Below, in pieces: positions 24,295 through 32,836 of a stretch of 64,000 nt of DNA. The notes beneath the pieces are model-generated. The model was given only the letters and a program-made list of their open reading frames with translations. It had not been told where the DNA came from and made no database searches. The first letter of the stretch is position 1; each line of letters opens with the position of its first letter. Position numbers and translations under genes: made by a program. Source of the DNA: Sinimarinibacterium flocculans (GTDB lineage: Bacteria; Pseudomonadota; Gammaproteobacteria; Nevskiales; Nevskiaceae); the NCBI RefSeq assembly GCF_003201205.1, contig NZ_QICN01000004.1:62001-126000 (forward strand), written 5' to 3'.

Positions 24295-25080
24295 ATGGCC
24301 AAGGGTTTGTTCGATCTGTCCGGCAAGGTCACCGTCGTCACCGGCGGCAACAGCGGGCTGGGGCTGGCGTTCGCGCGCGGGATCGCGAAACAGGGCGGCG
24401 ACGTCTCGATCTGGGCACGCAACGCGGAGAAGAACGCCGCGGCCCAGGCGGAGCTCGAAGCCTTCGGCGTGCGCGTGAGCACGCAGCAGGTGGATGTGTC
24501 CGACGAGGCGCAGATCGTTGCCGGCTTCGAGGCGGTGCTCAAGGCGCACGGTCGTATCGACTGCGTCATCGCCAACGCCGGCCTGCCGCCGCCGCAGACG
24601 CGCTCGATGCTGGACCTGCCCAGCGCGGAGTTCCAGAAATTTCTCGACGTGAGCCTCAATGGCGCGTACTACACGCTGCGCGAAGGCGCACGCTGCATGG
24701 TCAGGCGCGCCGAGGCCGGCGAGCCCGGCGGCTCGCTGGTGTTCTGCGGCAGCCTGTCGATGTTCAAGGGCCTGGCCGGCAAACCTTCGTACGCGGGTTC
24801 GAAGGGCGCGATGGGCGCGATCGTACGCTCGATGGCGGTGGAGCTGGGCAAGTACGGCATCCGCGCCAACTCCATCGCACCGGGCTACGTGAAGACCGGC
24901 ATGACCGGCGAGGGCGAACTCTCGCCGCTCGACAAGTTCATGCTGATCAAGAACGCGATTCCGCGGCCGGGCTACGGCAGCGACTACGAAGGCATTGCCG
25001 CGTATCTGGCGAGCGATGCCTCGGCCTTCCACACCGGCGACACGATCACGATCGATGGCGGCTGCATGGTGATGCTCTGA
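24295..25080 (+). CDS. SDR-family oxidoreductase
   Basis: Short-chain dehydrogenase, 261 aa. Seen: cofactor motif TGGNSGLGLAFARG, NAG motif IANAGLPPP, and active site CGSLSMFKGLAGKPSYAGSKG (Ser, Tyr-x3-Lys), ending in the common C-terminal DTITIDGG. An AGGAGG Shine-Dalgarno sits immediately before MAKGLF, which fixes the start. It is the first gene of a tight series with a zinc alcohol dehydrogenase (19 bases on) and an MBL-fold protein. It probably oxidises or reduces a hydroxyl/keto group in the same pathway. Confidence 0.92.
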   Translation: MAKGLFDLSGKVTVVTGGNSGLGLAFARGIAKQGGDVSIWARNAEKNAAAQAELEAFGVRVSTQQVDVSDEAQIVAGFEAVLKAHGRIDCVIANAGLPPPQTRSMLDLPSAEFQKFLDVSLNGAYYTLREGARCMVRRAEAGEPGGSLVFCGSLSMFKGLAGKPSYAGSKGAMGAIVRSMAVELGKYGIRANSIAPGYVKTGMTGEGELSPLDKFMLIKNAIPRPGYGSDYEGIAAYLASDASAFHTGDTITIDGGCMVML

Positions 25081-25099
25081 CAGGCCCCAGGAGACGACG

Positions 25100-26119
25100 A
25101 TGGGACAGGTGCTCAACATCCACGGCGTCAACGACGTGCGGCTCGATCCGGTCGAGCCGCCACGGCCCGGCGACAAGGACGTGGTTATCAAGGTCAAGGC
25201 CTGCGGCATCTGCGGCAGTGACCTGTCGTACATCAAGATCGGCGGCATCCACCGCAAACCCGGCGGCGTGACGCCGATCGGCCACGAGGCGGCGGGCGAG
25301 ATCGTCGCCGTCGGTGCGGCGGTGCAGGGTGTGAAGCCCGGGCAGCGCGTCGTCGTCAACCCGATGATGACGCCGAGCTACATCGGCAGCGGCGGCCCCG
25401 AGGGCGCGTTCACCGAGGAGCTGCTCGTGCGCGATGCGCGCGTGGGCGACAGCCTGCTACCGATCCCCGACGATCTGCCCTGGGAAATCGCCGCGCTGAC
25501 CGAGCCGCTGGCGGTGGCGCTGCACGGCGTCAACCGTGCGCAGGTCAAGGCGGGCGATAAGGTGGTGGTCTTCGGTTGCGGCCCCATCGGCCTGGGCATG
25601 GTGCTGTGGCTGGTCGATCGCGGCATCACCGACGTGGTGGCGCTCGATCTGGCGGCGGAGCGCCGCGAGCGGGCCATGGCCCTGGGCGCGCGCGCCGCCT
25701 TCGATCCGACGCAGGAAGACCTCAAGGCGAAGCTCACCGAGCTGCACGGTGCGGCGCGTGTCTTCAGCCGCGAGGCCGTGGGCACCGATGCGTTCATCGA
25801 CGCCGCGGGCGCGCCCAACATCCTGTCGGACGTGGTGCGCATCGCCAAGTACCAGTCGCGCATGGTCGTGACCGCCGCCTACATGAAGCCGGTGGAACTC
25901 GATCTGGGCGCGATGCTGACCACCGAGATGACGATCACGACGGCGGTGGGCTATCCCACCGAGATGCCCGAGGTCGTCGCTGCCTTGCCGAGACTGAGCA
26001 AGACCGCCGCGCCACTGATCAGCCACCGTTTCCCGTTCCGGCAGATCATCGAGGCGCTGGGCGTGGCCGCGACGCCGGCGTCCGCCAAGGTGATGATCGA
26101 CTTCGAGACGAACGCGTGA
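25100..26119 (+). CDS. zinc-dependent alcohol dehydrogenase (MDR family)
   Basis: Medium-chain dehydrogenase, 339 aa. Catalytic zinc ligands are visible as Cys35 in KACGICGSD, His62-Glu63 in IGHEAAGEI, and Glu of LTEPLAVALHG; the NAD(P) Rossmann loop is VFGCGPIGLGM. The four-Cys structural-zinc loop of classical ADHs is missing: the region reads NPMMTPSYIGSGGPEGAF. Such proteins are closest to sorbitol/threonine/butanediol-type dehydrogenases. Its TGA overlaps the GTG start of the next gene (GTGA), so it is co-translated with the MBL protein. Confidence 0.92.
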   Translation: MGQVLNIHGVNDVRLDPVEPPRPGDKDVVIKVKACGICGSDLSYIKIGGIHRKPGGVTPIGHEAAGEIVAVGAAVQGVKPGQRVVVNPMMTPSYIGSGGPEGAFTEELLVRDARVGDSLLPIPDDLPWEIAALTEPLAVALHGVNRAQVKAGDKVVVFGCGPIGLGMVLWLVDRGITDVVALDLAAERRERAMALGARAAFDPTQEDLKAKLTELHGAARVFSREAVGTDAFIDAAGAPNILSDVVRIAKYQSRMVVTAAYMKPVELDLGAMLTTEMTITTAVGYPTEMPEVVAALPRLSKTAAPLISHRFPFRQIIEALGVAATPASAKVMIDFETNA

Positions 26120-27387
26120 GCGCGAGCGACAAGCAGCCCTCGCTGGCATCGCTGGTGCAGGCCGGCGAGGCGCAGACCGAGGCGGTGGCGGTGACCGACT
26201 TCATCTTCATGGTGAAGGACATCTCCAACCTCTATCTGGTGAAGACCGCGGACGGCGACCTGCTGGTCAACGCCGGCTTCATGGATTCGGCGGAACGCAA
26301 CCGTGCGCTGCTGGCGCCGCATCGCAGTGGTCCGCTGCGCCGCATCGTCATCACGCAGGGGCATCCGGATCATTTCGGCGGCGCGCCGGCACTGCGCGAC
26401 GCCGGCACCGAACTGATCGCGCAGCGGCACTTCACCGACACCTGCGCGGACTTTCGCCTGCTGGCGCCGTACTTCCGTCGCCGCTCGTTCAAGTTGTGGG
26501 GCTCGACGATCAAGCGCAAGGGCCCGCCCAACGCACCGCCCGGCATGCCGCCGGTGATCGAACCCGACGTGGTGGTCGACCGCGAATACGGCTTCGAGCA
26601 GGGCGGCCGCCGCTTCGAGCTGCTGTCCACGCCCGGTGGCGAGGCGCTGGACTCGCTGGTGGTGTGGATGCCGGACGAGCGGGTGGTGTTCACCGGCAAC
26701 CTGTTCGGCCCGGTGTTCCTCGCCGTGCCCAATCTGGTCACCGTGCGCGGCGACCGGCCGCGTTCGGTGCGCCGCTACCTGCGCGCGCTGGATCGCGTGC
26801 GCCAGCTCGGTGCCGAGCTGCTGATCACCGGCCACGGCGAGCCGGTGCGCGGGGCCGGGCACATCCGTGCGAGCCTCGATCGCATGCATGCCGCGGTCAG
26901 CTTCATCCACGATGCCGTGGTCGACGGTATGAACGCCGGCAAGGACGTTCACACCCTGATGCGCGAGATCCGCCTGCCGGAGACGCTGAAGCTGGGCCAG
27001 CCGCACGGCAAGGTGGCCTGGGCCGTGCGCAGCATCTGGGAGGAATACTCCGGCTGGTTCCATTTCGACTCGACGACCGAGCTGTACGGCGTGCCGCGTG
27101 CGAGCGTCGATGCCGACCTGGTCGAACTGGCCGGGGGTGCCGATGCGCTCGCCGGCCGCGCGCAGGGCCATGCGGACGCCGGGCGGCCGCTCGAAGCCCT
27201 GCACCTGCTCGACATCGCGCTGCGCGTCGAACCGCGCTGTGCCGCCGCGCTCAGCGTGAAGAAGGCCGCGCTGCAGCAGCTGCAGCGCGAATCGGCGGGC
27301 GAGAACCTCAGCGAAACGATGTGGCTGCGCGCCGAGATCGCCGCCGTCGATGCGGTGCTTGCGGGCGACGGAGCGGTCGCCCCGTGA
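26116..27387 (+). CDS. metallo-beta-lactamase-fold protein with altered metal motif
   Basis: MBL-fold protein, 423 aa, GTG start overlapping the ADH stop. The N-terminal 260 residues follow the fold, but the canonical HxHxDH reads Q81-G-H83-P-D85-H86, the next metal region reads STPGGEALDSL (no His) and the bridging Asp region reads TGNLFGP; a final His is kept in ITGHGEPV. The C-terminal part (SIWEEYSGWFHFDSTTELYG, then a helical repeat LEALHLLDIALRVEPR) resembles alkylsulfatase-type MBL enzymes with a dimerisation domain. It may be a lactonase, sulfatase or thioesterase that binds fewer metals; the reaction is unknown. Confidence 0.82.
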   Translation: MSASDKQPSLASLVQAGEAQTEAVAVTDFIFMVKDISNLYLVKTADGDLLVNAGFMDSAERNRALLAPHRSGPLRRIVITQGHPDHFGGAPALRDAGTELIAQRHFTDTCADFRLLAPYFRRRSFKLWGSTIKRKGPPNAPPGMPPVIEPDVVVDREYGFEQGGRRFELLSTPGGEALDSLVVWMPDERVVFTGNLFGPVFLAVPNLVTVRGDRPRSVRRYLRALDRVRQLGAELLITGHGEPVRGAGHIRASLDRMHAAVSFIHDAVVDGMNAGKDVHTLMREIRLPETLKLGQPHGKVAWAVRSIWEEYSGWFHFDSTTELYGVPRASVDADLVELAGGADALAGRAQGHADAGRPLEALHLLDIALRVEPRCAAALSVKKAALQQLQRESAGENLSETMWLRAEIAAVDAVLAGDGAVAP

Positions 27388-27402
27388 CCGTCGCCACTTC
27401 AT

Positions 27403-27536
27403 CCCCTCTCCCGCGCGCGGGAGAGGGTGCCCGTAGGGCGGGAGAGGGCGGCGCCCAGCGCCGTGCCGCCCGCAGACAGCCAACGCCGCTGCGCGGCCCT
27501 CTCCCCCAACCCCTCTCCCGCAAGCGGGAGAGGGGA
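27403..27536. repeat. double GGGAGAGGG palindrome element
   Basis: Two CCCTCTCCC...GGGAGAGGG palindromes (27403-27427 and 27510-27536), with further GGGCGGGAGAGGG and GGCGCCCAGCGCC pieces between them, filling the gap between the MBL and sulfotransferase genes. Same architecture as 4524-4642. Confidence 0.8.
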
Positions 27537-27568
27537 GCCCGCCGATGCGCTGCTTCCGGATCCCCCGC

Positions 27569-28729
27569 ATGAACACGACTGACCTCATCGAAGCCGCCCG
27601 CAAAGCCACAGGCCTGTCCGACTTCGGCGACCCCAAGGCGCTCGAAGGCCTCGACATCCTGGTCAAGGCATCGAACGAGGAGGCGCGCCTGTCGCCGGCC
27701 GGCGCGATGCGCTGGCGCGAAACGCTGACCACGGTGCTCGTCAATCGGCTGCGCATCGTCGACTACCTCAAGCGCAAGCCCGAGCTGCTGCAGCGGCCGG
27801 TCGAGAAGCCGATGTTCGTCTTCGGCCTGCCGCGCACCGGAACGACGCTGACGATCAACCTGCTCGGCGCCGACCCGATGCGTCGCTGCCTGCTGCGCTG
27901 GGAGGCGCTGCAGCCGGTGCCGCCGGCGAAGAAAGGTGAGCTGCATACCGACCTGCGCTGCGGCGCGCAGCGGCAGATGCTCGACGCGATGCTCAAGATC
28001 GCACCGCAGATCGCCGCGGCGCACTTCGAGGAGGCCGACAGCCCCACGGAATGCCAGTACGCGATGCAGCTCTCGTTCTGCGCCGAGATCTTCGACTCGA
28101 TCCTGCAGATCCCCGGCTACCGTCGCTGGTTCCTGCATGAGACGGGGTATCGCCATGCCTTCGAGTTCCACAAGCAACTGCTGCAGCTGCTGCAGGAGCA
28201 CAACGGCGGCCGCTGGACGCTGAAGAATCCCTGGCATCCGCTGTTCCTCGACGATCTCACCGCGGTCTATCCCGATGCCCAGCTGGTGATGACCCACCGC
28301 GATCCGGTCGAGGTGGTCGGCTCCGCGTGCGGGCTGCTGCGGCTGGTGCGGCCGATGTACAGCGACAAGGTGGACAATCGCGAGATCGCCGAGACGCTGC
28401 TCGAGACCTTCGACCTGATGATCGCGCGGCAGAACGCCTTCCGCGAGAAGCACGGCGCCGACGCGATCCACGACATCCAGTACCTCGAACAGCTGCGCGA
28501 TCCGGTCGGCACGATGCGCAAGGTCTATGCGCACTTCGGCGAGCCGCTGTCCGCCGAGGCCGAGGCGCGGATGACGCGGCTGGCGCAGGAGAATCCGCAA
28601 CACAAGCACGGCAGGCACGTGTATGCGCTGGAGGACTATGGCCTGACCGCCGCCGAGGTGCGCAAGCGCTATCGCGACTACATCGAGCGCTTCTCGATTC
28701 CGCAGAAGAGTCAGGAGCCTGGGCGGTAG
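27569..28729 (+). CDS. sulfotransferase-family protein
   Basis: PAPS-dependent sulfotransferase-like protein, 386 aa. The 5'-phosphosulfate loop is clear in FVFGLPRTGTTLTINLLG, and the 3'-phosphate region appears as VMTHRDPVEVVGSACGLLRL; the C-terminal half contains the SFCAEIFDSI and LKNPWHPLFLDDL blocks of the Sulfotransfer_3-type family. In bacteria these modify small molecules, lipids or sugars; the acceptor is not known. MNTTDLIE is preferred over an ATG 24 bases upstream that overlaps the repeat border. The last codons and TAG stop are a copy of the AGGAGCCTGGGCGGTAG repeat end. It follows the SDR-ADH-MBL set on the same strand. Confidence 0.87.
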   Translation: MNTTDLIEAARKATGLSDFGDPKALEGLDILVKASNEEARLSPAGAMRWRETLTTVLVNRLRIVDYLKRKPELLQRPVEKPMFVFGLPRTGTTLTINLLGADPMRRCLLRWEALQPVPPAKKGELHTDLRCGAQRQMLDAMLKIAPQIAAAHFEEADSPTECQYAMQLSFCAEIFDSILQIPGYRRWFLHETGYRHAFEFHKQLLQLLQEHNGGRWTLKNPWHPLFLDDLTAVYPDAQLVMTHRDPVEVVGSACGLLRLVRPMYSDKVDNREIAETLLETFDLMIARQNAFREKHGADAIHDIQYLEQLRDPVGTMRKVYAHFGEPLSAEAEARMTRLAQENPQHKHGRHVYALEDYGLTAAEVRKRYRDYIERFSIPQKSQEPGR

Positions 28730-28855
28730 GCACCGCGCAGGCGAGGCAAGGCCAGATCGGGAGAGGCCGCGCGGAAGATGGCCGCAATGGCGACATCGCA
28801 GTCGCGCGCGCTTCTGCCGCCCCGGGCTCCTGGGCCGGCGCGGCGGCGCCCGGCC

Positions 28856-29335
28856 TCAGGACAGGCCGGCGCGCTGCAGGCCGAAGGCCTCGTCGGCCGA
28901 GCCCGGCGGGTTGCGGAAGGCGACGTTGAGGCGATTCCAGGTGTTGATCGTGGCGACCGCAAAAGTGAGGTCGGACAGATCCTTCTCCGAGAACTGCGCG
29001 CGCGCCGCCGCGAAATCCGCGTCGGACACGCCGTGTTCCGGCAGACGCGTCAGCACTTCGGTCCACGCCAGGGCGGCGCGCTCGCGCGCATCGAACAGCG
29101 CCGATTCGCGCCAGATGGCGACATGGTGGACACGCAGTTCGCGCTCGCCGCGGATCTTGGCCTCCTTCACGTGCATGTCGAGGCAGAAGCCGCAGCCATT
29201 GAGCTGCGAGGCGCGGATGTCGACGAGATTGAGGATGGCCGGCGTCAGACCGCTGGCCTTGCTGGCCGTGCTCAGGGCGACGACCTTCCTGAACAGGTCC
29301 GGGGATTGCTGCATGTAGCTGAGGCGTGCGGTCAT
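28856..29335 (-). CDS. carboxymuconolactone decarboxylase/AhpD-like protein
   Basis: Small helical protein of 159 aa of the carboxymuconolactone decarboxylase family. The AhpD-type redox pair is present as GCGFCLDMH (Cys-x2-Cys, then His), which points to an alkylhydroperoxidase-like peroxidase rather than a ring-opening decarboxylase. SEKDLSDLTFAVATINTWNR is typical of the C-terminal helix in this subgroup. It stands alone on the minus strand, convergent with the sulfotransferase gene. Confidence 0.9.
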   Translation of the reverse strand: MTARLSYMQQSPDLFRKVVALSTASKASGLTPAILNLVDIRASQLNGCGFCLDMHVKEAKIRGERELRVHHVAIWRESALFDARERAALAWTEVLTRLPEHGVSDADFAAARAQFSEKDLSDLTFAVATINTWNRLNVAFRNPPGSADEAFGLQRAGLS

Positions 29336-29416
29336 GGGGCGACTCGTCGGTGTGGGGTTTGCCCTTCACAGACGAGCGACGCCGTCACCGTGTGACATGC
29401 GCGGGCCGCGCGCCCT

Positions 29417-30781
29417 TCAGCCGAGCAGGGTGCGCAGACGGTCGGCGACGGGCCGCACGGCATGATCCGGAGCGGCCTCGCCACCGGGACCGTTGAGCCG
29501 CGACCATTCCGGATGGGCGCGGCAGCGCAGCACGGCCTGGCGCAGTCCGGCATCCGGCCAGGCCTGCGCGGGATCGGTGCGGACGCCGGCCTGGCTGGCG
29601 TGACCGCGGCGCAGCAGGGCCGCGAGCAGCAGATGCTGGCGCGCGGCCAGCAGCGCCAGCGTCGGCTCTTCCAGCGCGATGTCCTGATGGCCGCGCAGGC
29701 GATCGACCCAGGGCTGGCCGAAGCTGCGCAAGGCACTCCAGCCGGCACCGAGCCCGGCACCGAGCAGGGCGGCAGCGCCCAGGCTCATGCCGCCGACCGC
29801 GGCATCCACGGCGAGGCCCGCGGCGCCGCCGGCGGCAGCAGCGGAGCCGGTGCGGATGCCGAAGCTCCGCAGCGTTTCCGGGTCGAAGGCATCGAGTTGC
29901 CAGCGCCCCTGCTGCAAGGGCAGTTCCGGTGGCCGGTAGGCGTCCAGTTCGAAGCGGAACAGGCCCAGCAGCGTATCGACGCAGCGCTGCTCGGCATCGC
30001 GGATCGTGTCGCGCAATCGTTCGTGCACCTGCTCCGTATCGTCATCGAGCGTGCCGTGACGGCGCGCGCCCGCCGCATCGACGAGCAGTTCGGCGACGGC
30101 GCGGCATGCCGATTCGATCAGGGCCTCGCGTTCGCGAACGCGGCTGTGCCGCAGGCGCTCGAAGTCGCGGCGGCGGTGTTCGAGCAGGGTGGCCAGCCGT
30201 TCGAAGACGCGCTGTTCGGCCTGCGCGTCGTAGACCACGGTGTCGAACTGCGCGAGCACGTGCAGGCCGACGCGTGCGAGCTGTTCGCGCCAGGTCTCCG
30301 CATCGGCCTCGTCGTTGGCGACGAAGTTGAGCACCGGCATCAGCGGTTTGCCGCAGGCCGCGAGCAGGCGCAGTTCCTCGCGATGCTTCGCCAGCACCGG
30401 CTCGCGGGCGTCGATGACGTACAGGGCCGCGTCGCTGCGGCGCACCTGGCGCAGCACTTTGGCTTCCTGCTCGTAGCGGCCGTCGCCATGGTTGCCGGCG
30501 ATGAAGGCGTCGATGGCCGCGACCGGATCGGTGGCACCGGCATGCGCGCGGGCCAGTACCGCCGCGACGCCCATGGCGTCCTCCAGACCCGGCGTGTCGT
30601 ACATCGCCACCACCGCTTCGCCGTCGGCGAGCAGCATCACGCCCTGCACGTCGCGGGTCGTCGCCGGCCGGTCCGAGACCTCGCCGAAACGCGAATCGTG
30701 CGAGAGCGTGCGCAGCAGCGAGGTCTTGCCGGTATTGGTATGGCCGACGACGGCGATGTCGACAGGCGTCATCCGGCTCAT
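29417..30781 (-). CDS. GTPase with DUF3482 domain
   Basis: Era/TrmE-like GTPase, 454 aa. G1 is GHTNTGKT (13-20), G3 is DTPGLEDAMG, and the domain is followed by a helical DUF3482 region with a Gly/Ala-rich hydrophobic hairpin (GGAAGLAVDAAVGGMSLGAA) able to insert in a membrane. Start MSRMTPVDIAVVG overlaps the stop of the DUF2868 gene (ATGA). DUF2868/DUF3482 pairs recur together in proteobacteria; their function is not established, though membrane-associated GTPase activity is the reasonable reading. Confidence 0.88.
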   Translation of the reverse strand: MSRMTPVDIAVVGHTNTGKTSLLRTLSHDSRFGEVSDRPATTRDVQGVMLLADGEAVVAMYDTPGLEDAMGVAAVLARAHAGATDPVAAIDAFIAGNHGDGRYEQEAKVLRQVRRSDAALYVIDAREPVLAKHREELRLLAACGKPLMPVLNFVANDEADAETWREQLARVGLHVLAQFDTVVYDAQAEQRVFERLATLLEHRRRDFERLRHSRVREREALIESACRAVAELLVDAAGARRHGTLDDDTEQVHERLRDTIRDAEQRCVDTLLGLFRFELDAYRPPELPLQQGRWQLDAFDPETLRSFGIRTGSAAAAGGAAGLAVDAAVGGMSLGAAALLGAGLGAGWSALRSFGQPWVDRLRGHQDIALEEPTLALLAARQHLLLAALLRRGHASQAGVRTDPAQAWPDAGLRQAVLRCRAHPEWSRLNGPGGEAAPDHAVRPVADRLRTLLG

Positions 30782-32142
30782 GCCGCGGCCTCCAGCCCCT
30801 GCACGGCGACGCCGTTCCGGTCCGCCAGTCGCTGCCAGTCGTCGAGCCGGCGTGCATGGACGTCGGCCCCGCGCGCGCGCAGGCGGTCGAGATCGTCGAG
30901 CAGCAGCGTCGCGGGTGCCGGCGCGGCGGAGGCCAGTTCGCCGATGAAGCGTTCGATGCCGCGATCCGGCGTCATCGTCGCCCGCACGCGGATGGCCAGC
31001 GCCTCGACCCGTTCGCCGCGCAGCCGCTGCAGCGCGGATTCGCGCGAACCGGCATCGTCGACCGCGCCGAGCCAGACCCAGTCGACGTCGGCCAGCGGCG
31101 GTGCGCCGCGATCGCTGGACTCCAGGCAAAGCCCGTGGACGCGACCGCGTAGCACGGGCGTTGCGGTTGCTGACTCGCGACGGGGCGCGACGGTATCGGC
31201 TGGCGGCGCGACGTCGACCGTGCCGAGCGCCTGGTGGTCGGGAAGCAGGCGCGTCCGCAGACGTGCGAAACCGGGGCGGCTGGGATCGGAGGCGAGCGCG
31301 CGCTGTGCGCGCCACAACATCGCCAGGCTGGCGGCGAGCGCGGTCGCGCGCGGCAGCACGCCGTAGGCGATCGCTGCGGTCACCAGCCACAACGACCAGG
31401 CCTGCGCAGCGTCGCCGGCGTCGATAACCGGCAGGCGGTCGGCACCGGGGACGCCGAGCAAGGCCGGGCCGACGGACAGCAGTCGTGCCCAGGCGGTGAG
31501 GGCCTCGGCGTCGAGCAGCGTCGTTTCCCAGGACAGCGCATAGGCCCGCACGCTCAGCAACACGGTGAGGGCCAGCACGGCGCCGACGGCGAAGGACAGC
31601 CACGCCAGATGCACCAGTGAGGCCGCCGACCATCGCGCGAGGTTGCCGCTGGCGAGCACGCGGAGCAGGGCGTCCGGCGGCGGCTGTCCGTCAGCACGGC
31701 CCCGGCCGATGCCGCGTCGCCACAGCGCGAGCAGGACCGAGCCGATTCCCGGTGCGATCCGCGATCCCGGGAACTGCAGTAGCATCCACAGCACGAGGGT
31801 CAGCAGATTCGCGCCGACGACGACCAGCAGCACCAGCGGCAGGCTTGCCGGTTCGCGGGCACCGAGCGCGGTCGCGGCCGCGGCGATCCCGGCGAGCCCG
31901 GCAAGCACCGCGAGCACCATCGCCGCCATGGCGGCGCCGCCGAGCAGGCGGCGCAGGCGCCGGCGCTGTGCGTCACTGCCGGGTAGCGCGCCCGCGCGCA
32001 CGACGATGCGTTGCACCAGACCGCCGCCGGCGCGGCGTGCCGCCTCGTCGGCCGTCGGGCAATCCGCCGGATGGCCGGCGGCCTCCTCGCGGATGCGGAC
32101 CAGCTCCGCGATGACGCGGTCGGCGAAGGGCGCGATGGACAT
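30778..32142 (-). CDS. DUF2868 membrane protein
   Basis: Membrane protein of 454 aa of the DUF2868 family, always found with the GTPase that follows. It has two N-terminal hydrophobic segments (MAAMVLAVLAGLAGIAAAAT, and LPLVLLVVVGANLLTLVLWM) and further ones in the middle (LSFAVGAVLALTVLLSV; LWLVTAAIAYGVLPRATAL), then a soluble C-terminal domain of about 170 residues with LLLDDLDRLRARGADV near the end. Start MSIAPFADRVIAEL is chosen at the point where family-like sequence begins. The function is unknown. Confidence 0.85.
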   Translation of the reverse strand: MSIAPFADRVIAELVRIREEAAGHPADCPTADEAARRAGGGLVQRIVVRAGALPGSDAQRRRLRRLLGGAAMAAMVLAVLAGLAGIAAAATALGAREPASLPLVLLVVVGANLLTLVLWMLLQFPGSRIAPGIGSVLLALWRRGIGRGRADGQPPPDALLRVLASGNLARWSAASLVHLAWLSFAVGAVLALTVLLSVRAYALSWETTLLDAEALTAWARLLSVGPALLGVPGADRLPVIDAGDAAQAWSLWLVTAAIAYGVLPRATALAASLAMLWRAQRALASDPSRPGFARLRTRLLPDHQALGTVDVAPPADTVAPRRESATATPVLRGRVHGLCLESSDRGAPPLADVDWVWLGAVDDAGSRESALQRLRGERVEALAIRVRATMTPDRGIERFIGELASAAPAPATLLLDDLDRLRARGADVHARRLDDWQRLADRNGVAVQGLEAAA

Positions 32143-32243
32143 CACGAGGTTGTAGCCGAATCGCCACCGCGGCGAAAGGGCGCTGGCCGGCGGATGGCCG
32201 CCGCAGTATCGTCGGCCCATCGGGCGGGTTGCGGAGCGGCGCC

Positions 32244-32765
32244 ATGGGGCAGGTGAAGCCGGAGGGGGTTCAGGCGACCGGGGTGCGCGCGGCCCGGCCC
32301 GCGGATGCCGATGCCCTCGCGCAGATCTACAACCACTACATCCGCGAGACCGTCGTCACCTTCGAGGAAGCACCGCTCGACGCCCCGGCCATGGCGGCCC
32401 GCCTGCAGGAGACGACCGCGGTTTCCCTGCCGTGGCTGGTCGCGGAGGCGGGTGGCGCCGTCATCGGCTACGCCTATGCCAGCCGGTGGAAAGGACGCTG
32501 CGCCTACCGCTACTCGGTCGAAAGCACCGTGTACCTGGATCCCGCGCGCACCGGTGGCGGTGTCGGTACACGGCTGTACGCCGCGCTGCTGGATGAGCTG
32601 CGGGCGCGTTCGCTGCACGCCGTGATCGGCGGGATCGCGCTGCCGAACCCGGCGAGCGTGGCGCTGCACGAGAAGCTCGGCTTCTGCAAGGTCGCCCACT
32701 TCGAGGAAGTGGGGTTCAAGTTCGGTCGCTGGATCGACGTCGGCTACTGGCAACTGCGGATCTGA
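32244..32765 (+). CDS. GNAT N-acetyltransferase (phosphinothricin acetyltransferase-like)
   Basis: GCN5-related acetyltransferase of 173 aa. The opening VRAARPADADALAQIYNHYI and ETVVTFEE blocks, the VIGYAYASRWKGRCAYRYSV strand pair and the acetyl-CoA loop TGGGVGTRLYAALL match the PAT/Bar and MnaT subgroup that acetylates phosphinothricin, methionine sulfone or similar amino acids. It is divergent from the DUF2868 gene. A nearby in-frame TTG lies 15 bases upstream; the ATG is preferred. Confidence 0.9.
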   Translation: MGQVKPEGVQATGVRAARPADADALAQIYNHYIRETVVTFEEAPLDAPAMAARLQETTAVSLPWLVAEAGGAVIGYAYASRWKGRCAYRYSVESTVYLDPARTGGGVGTRLYAALLDELRARSLHAVIGGIALPNPASVALHEKLGFCKVAHFEEVGFKFGRWIDVGYWQLRI

Positions 32766-32836
32766 CAGGCAGTCCGACCCGGGAGCGTGGCGCCGGACGC
32801 GTGGTCCGACGCCATAGTCCCGGGTGAGCCGGCGGC

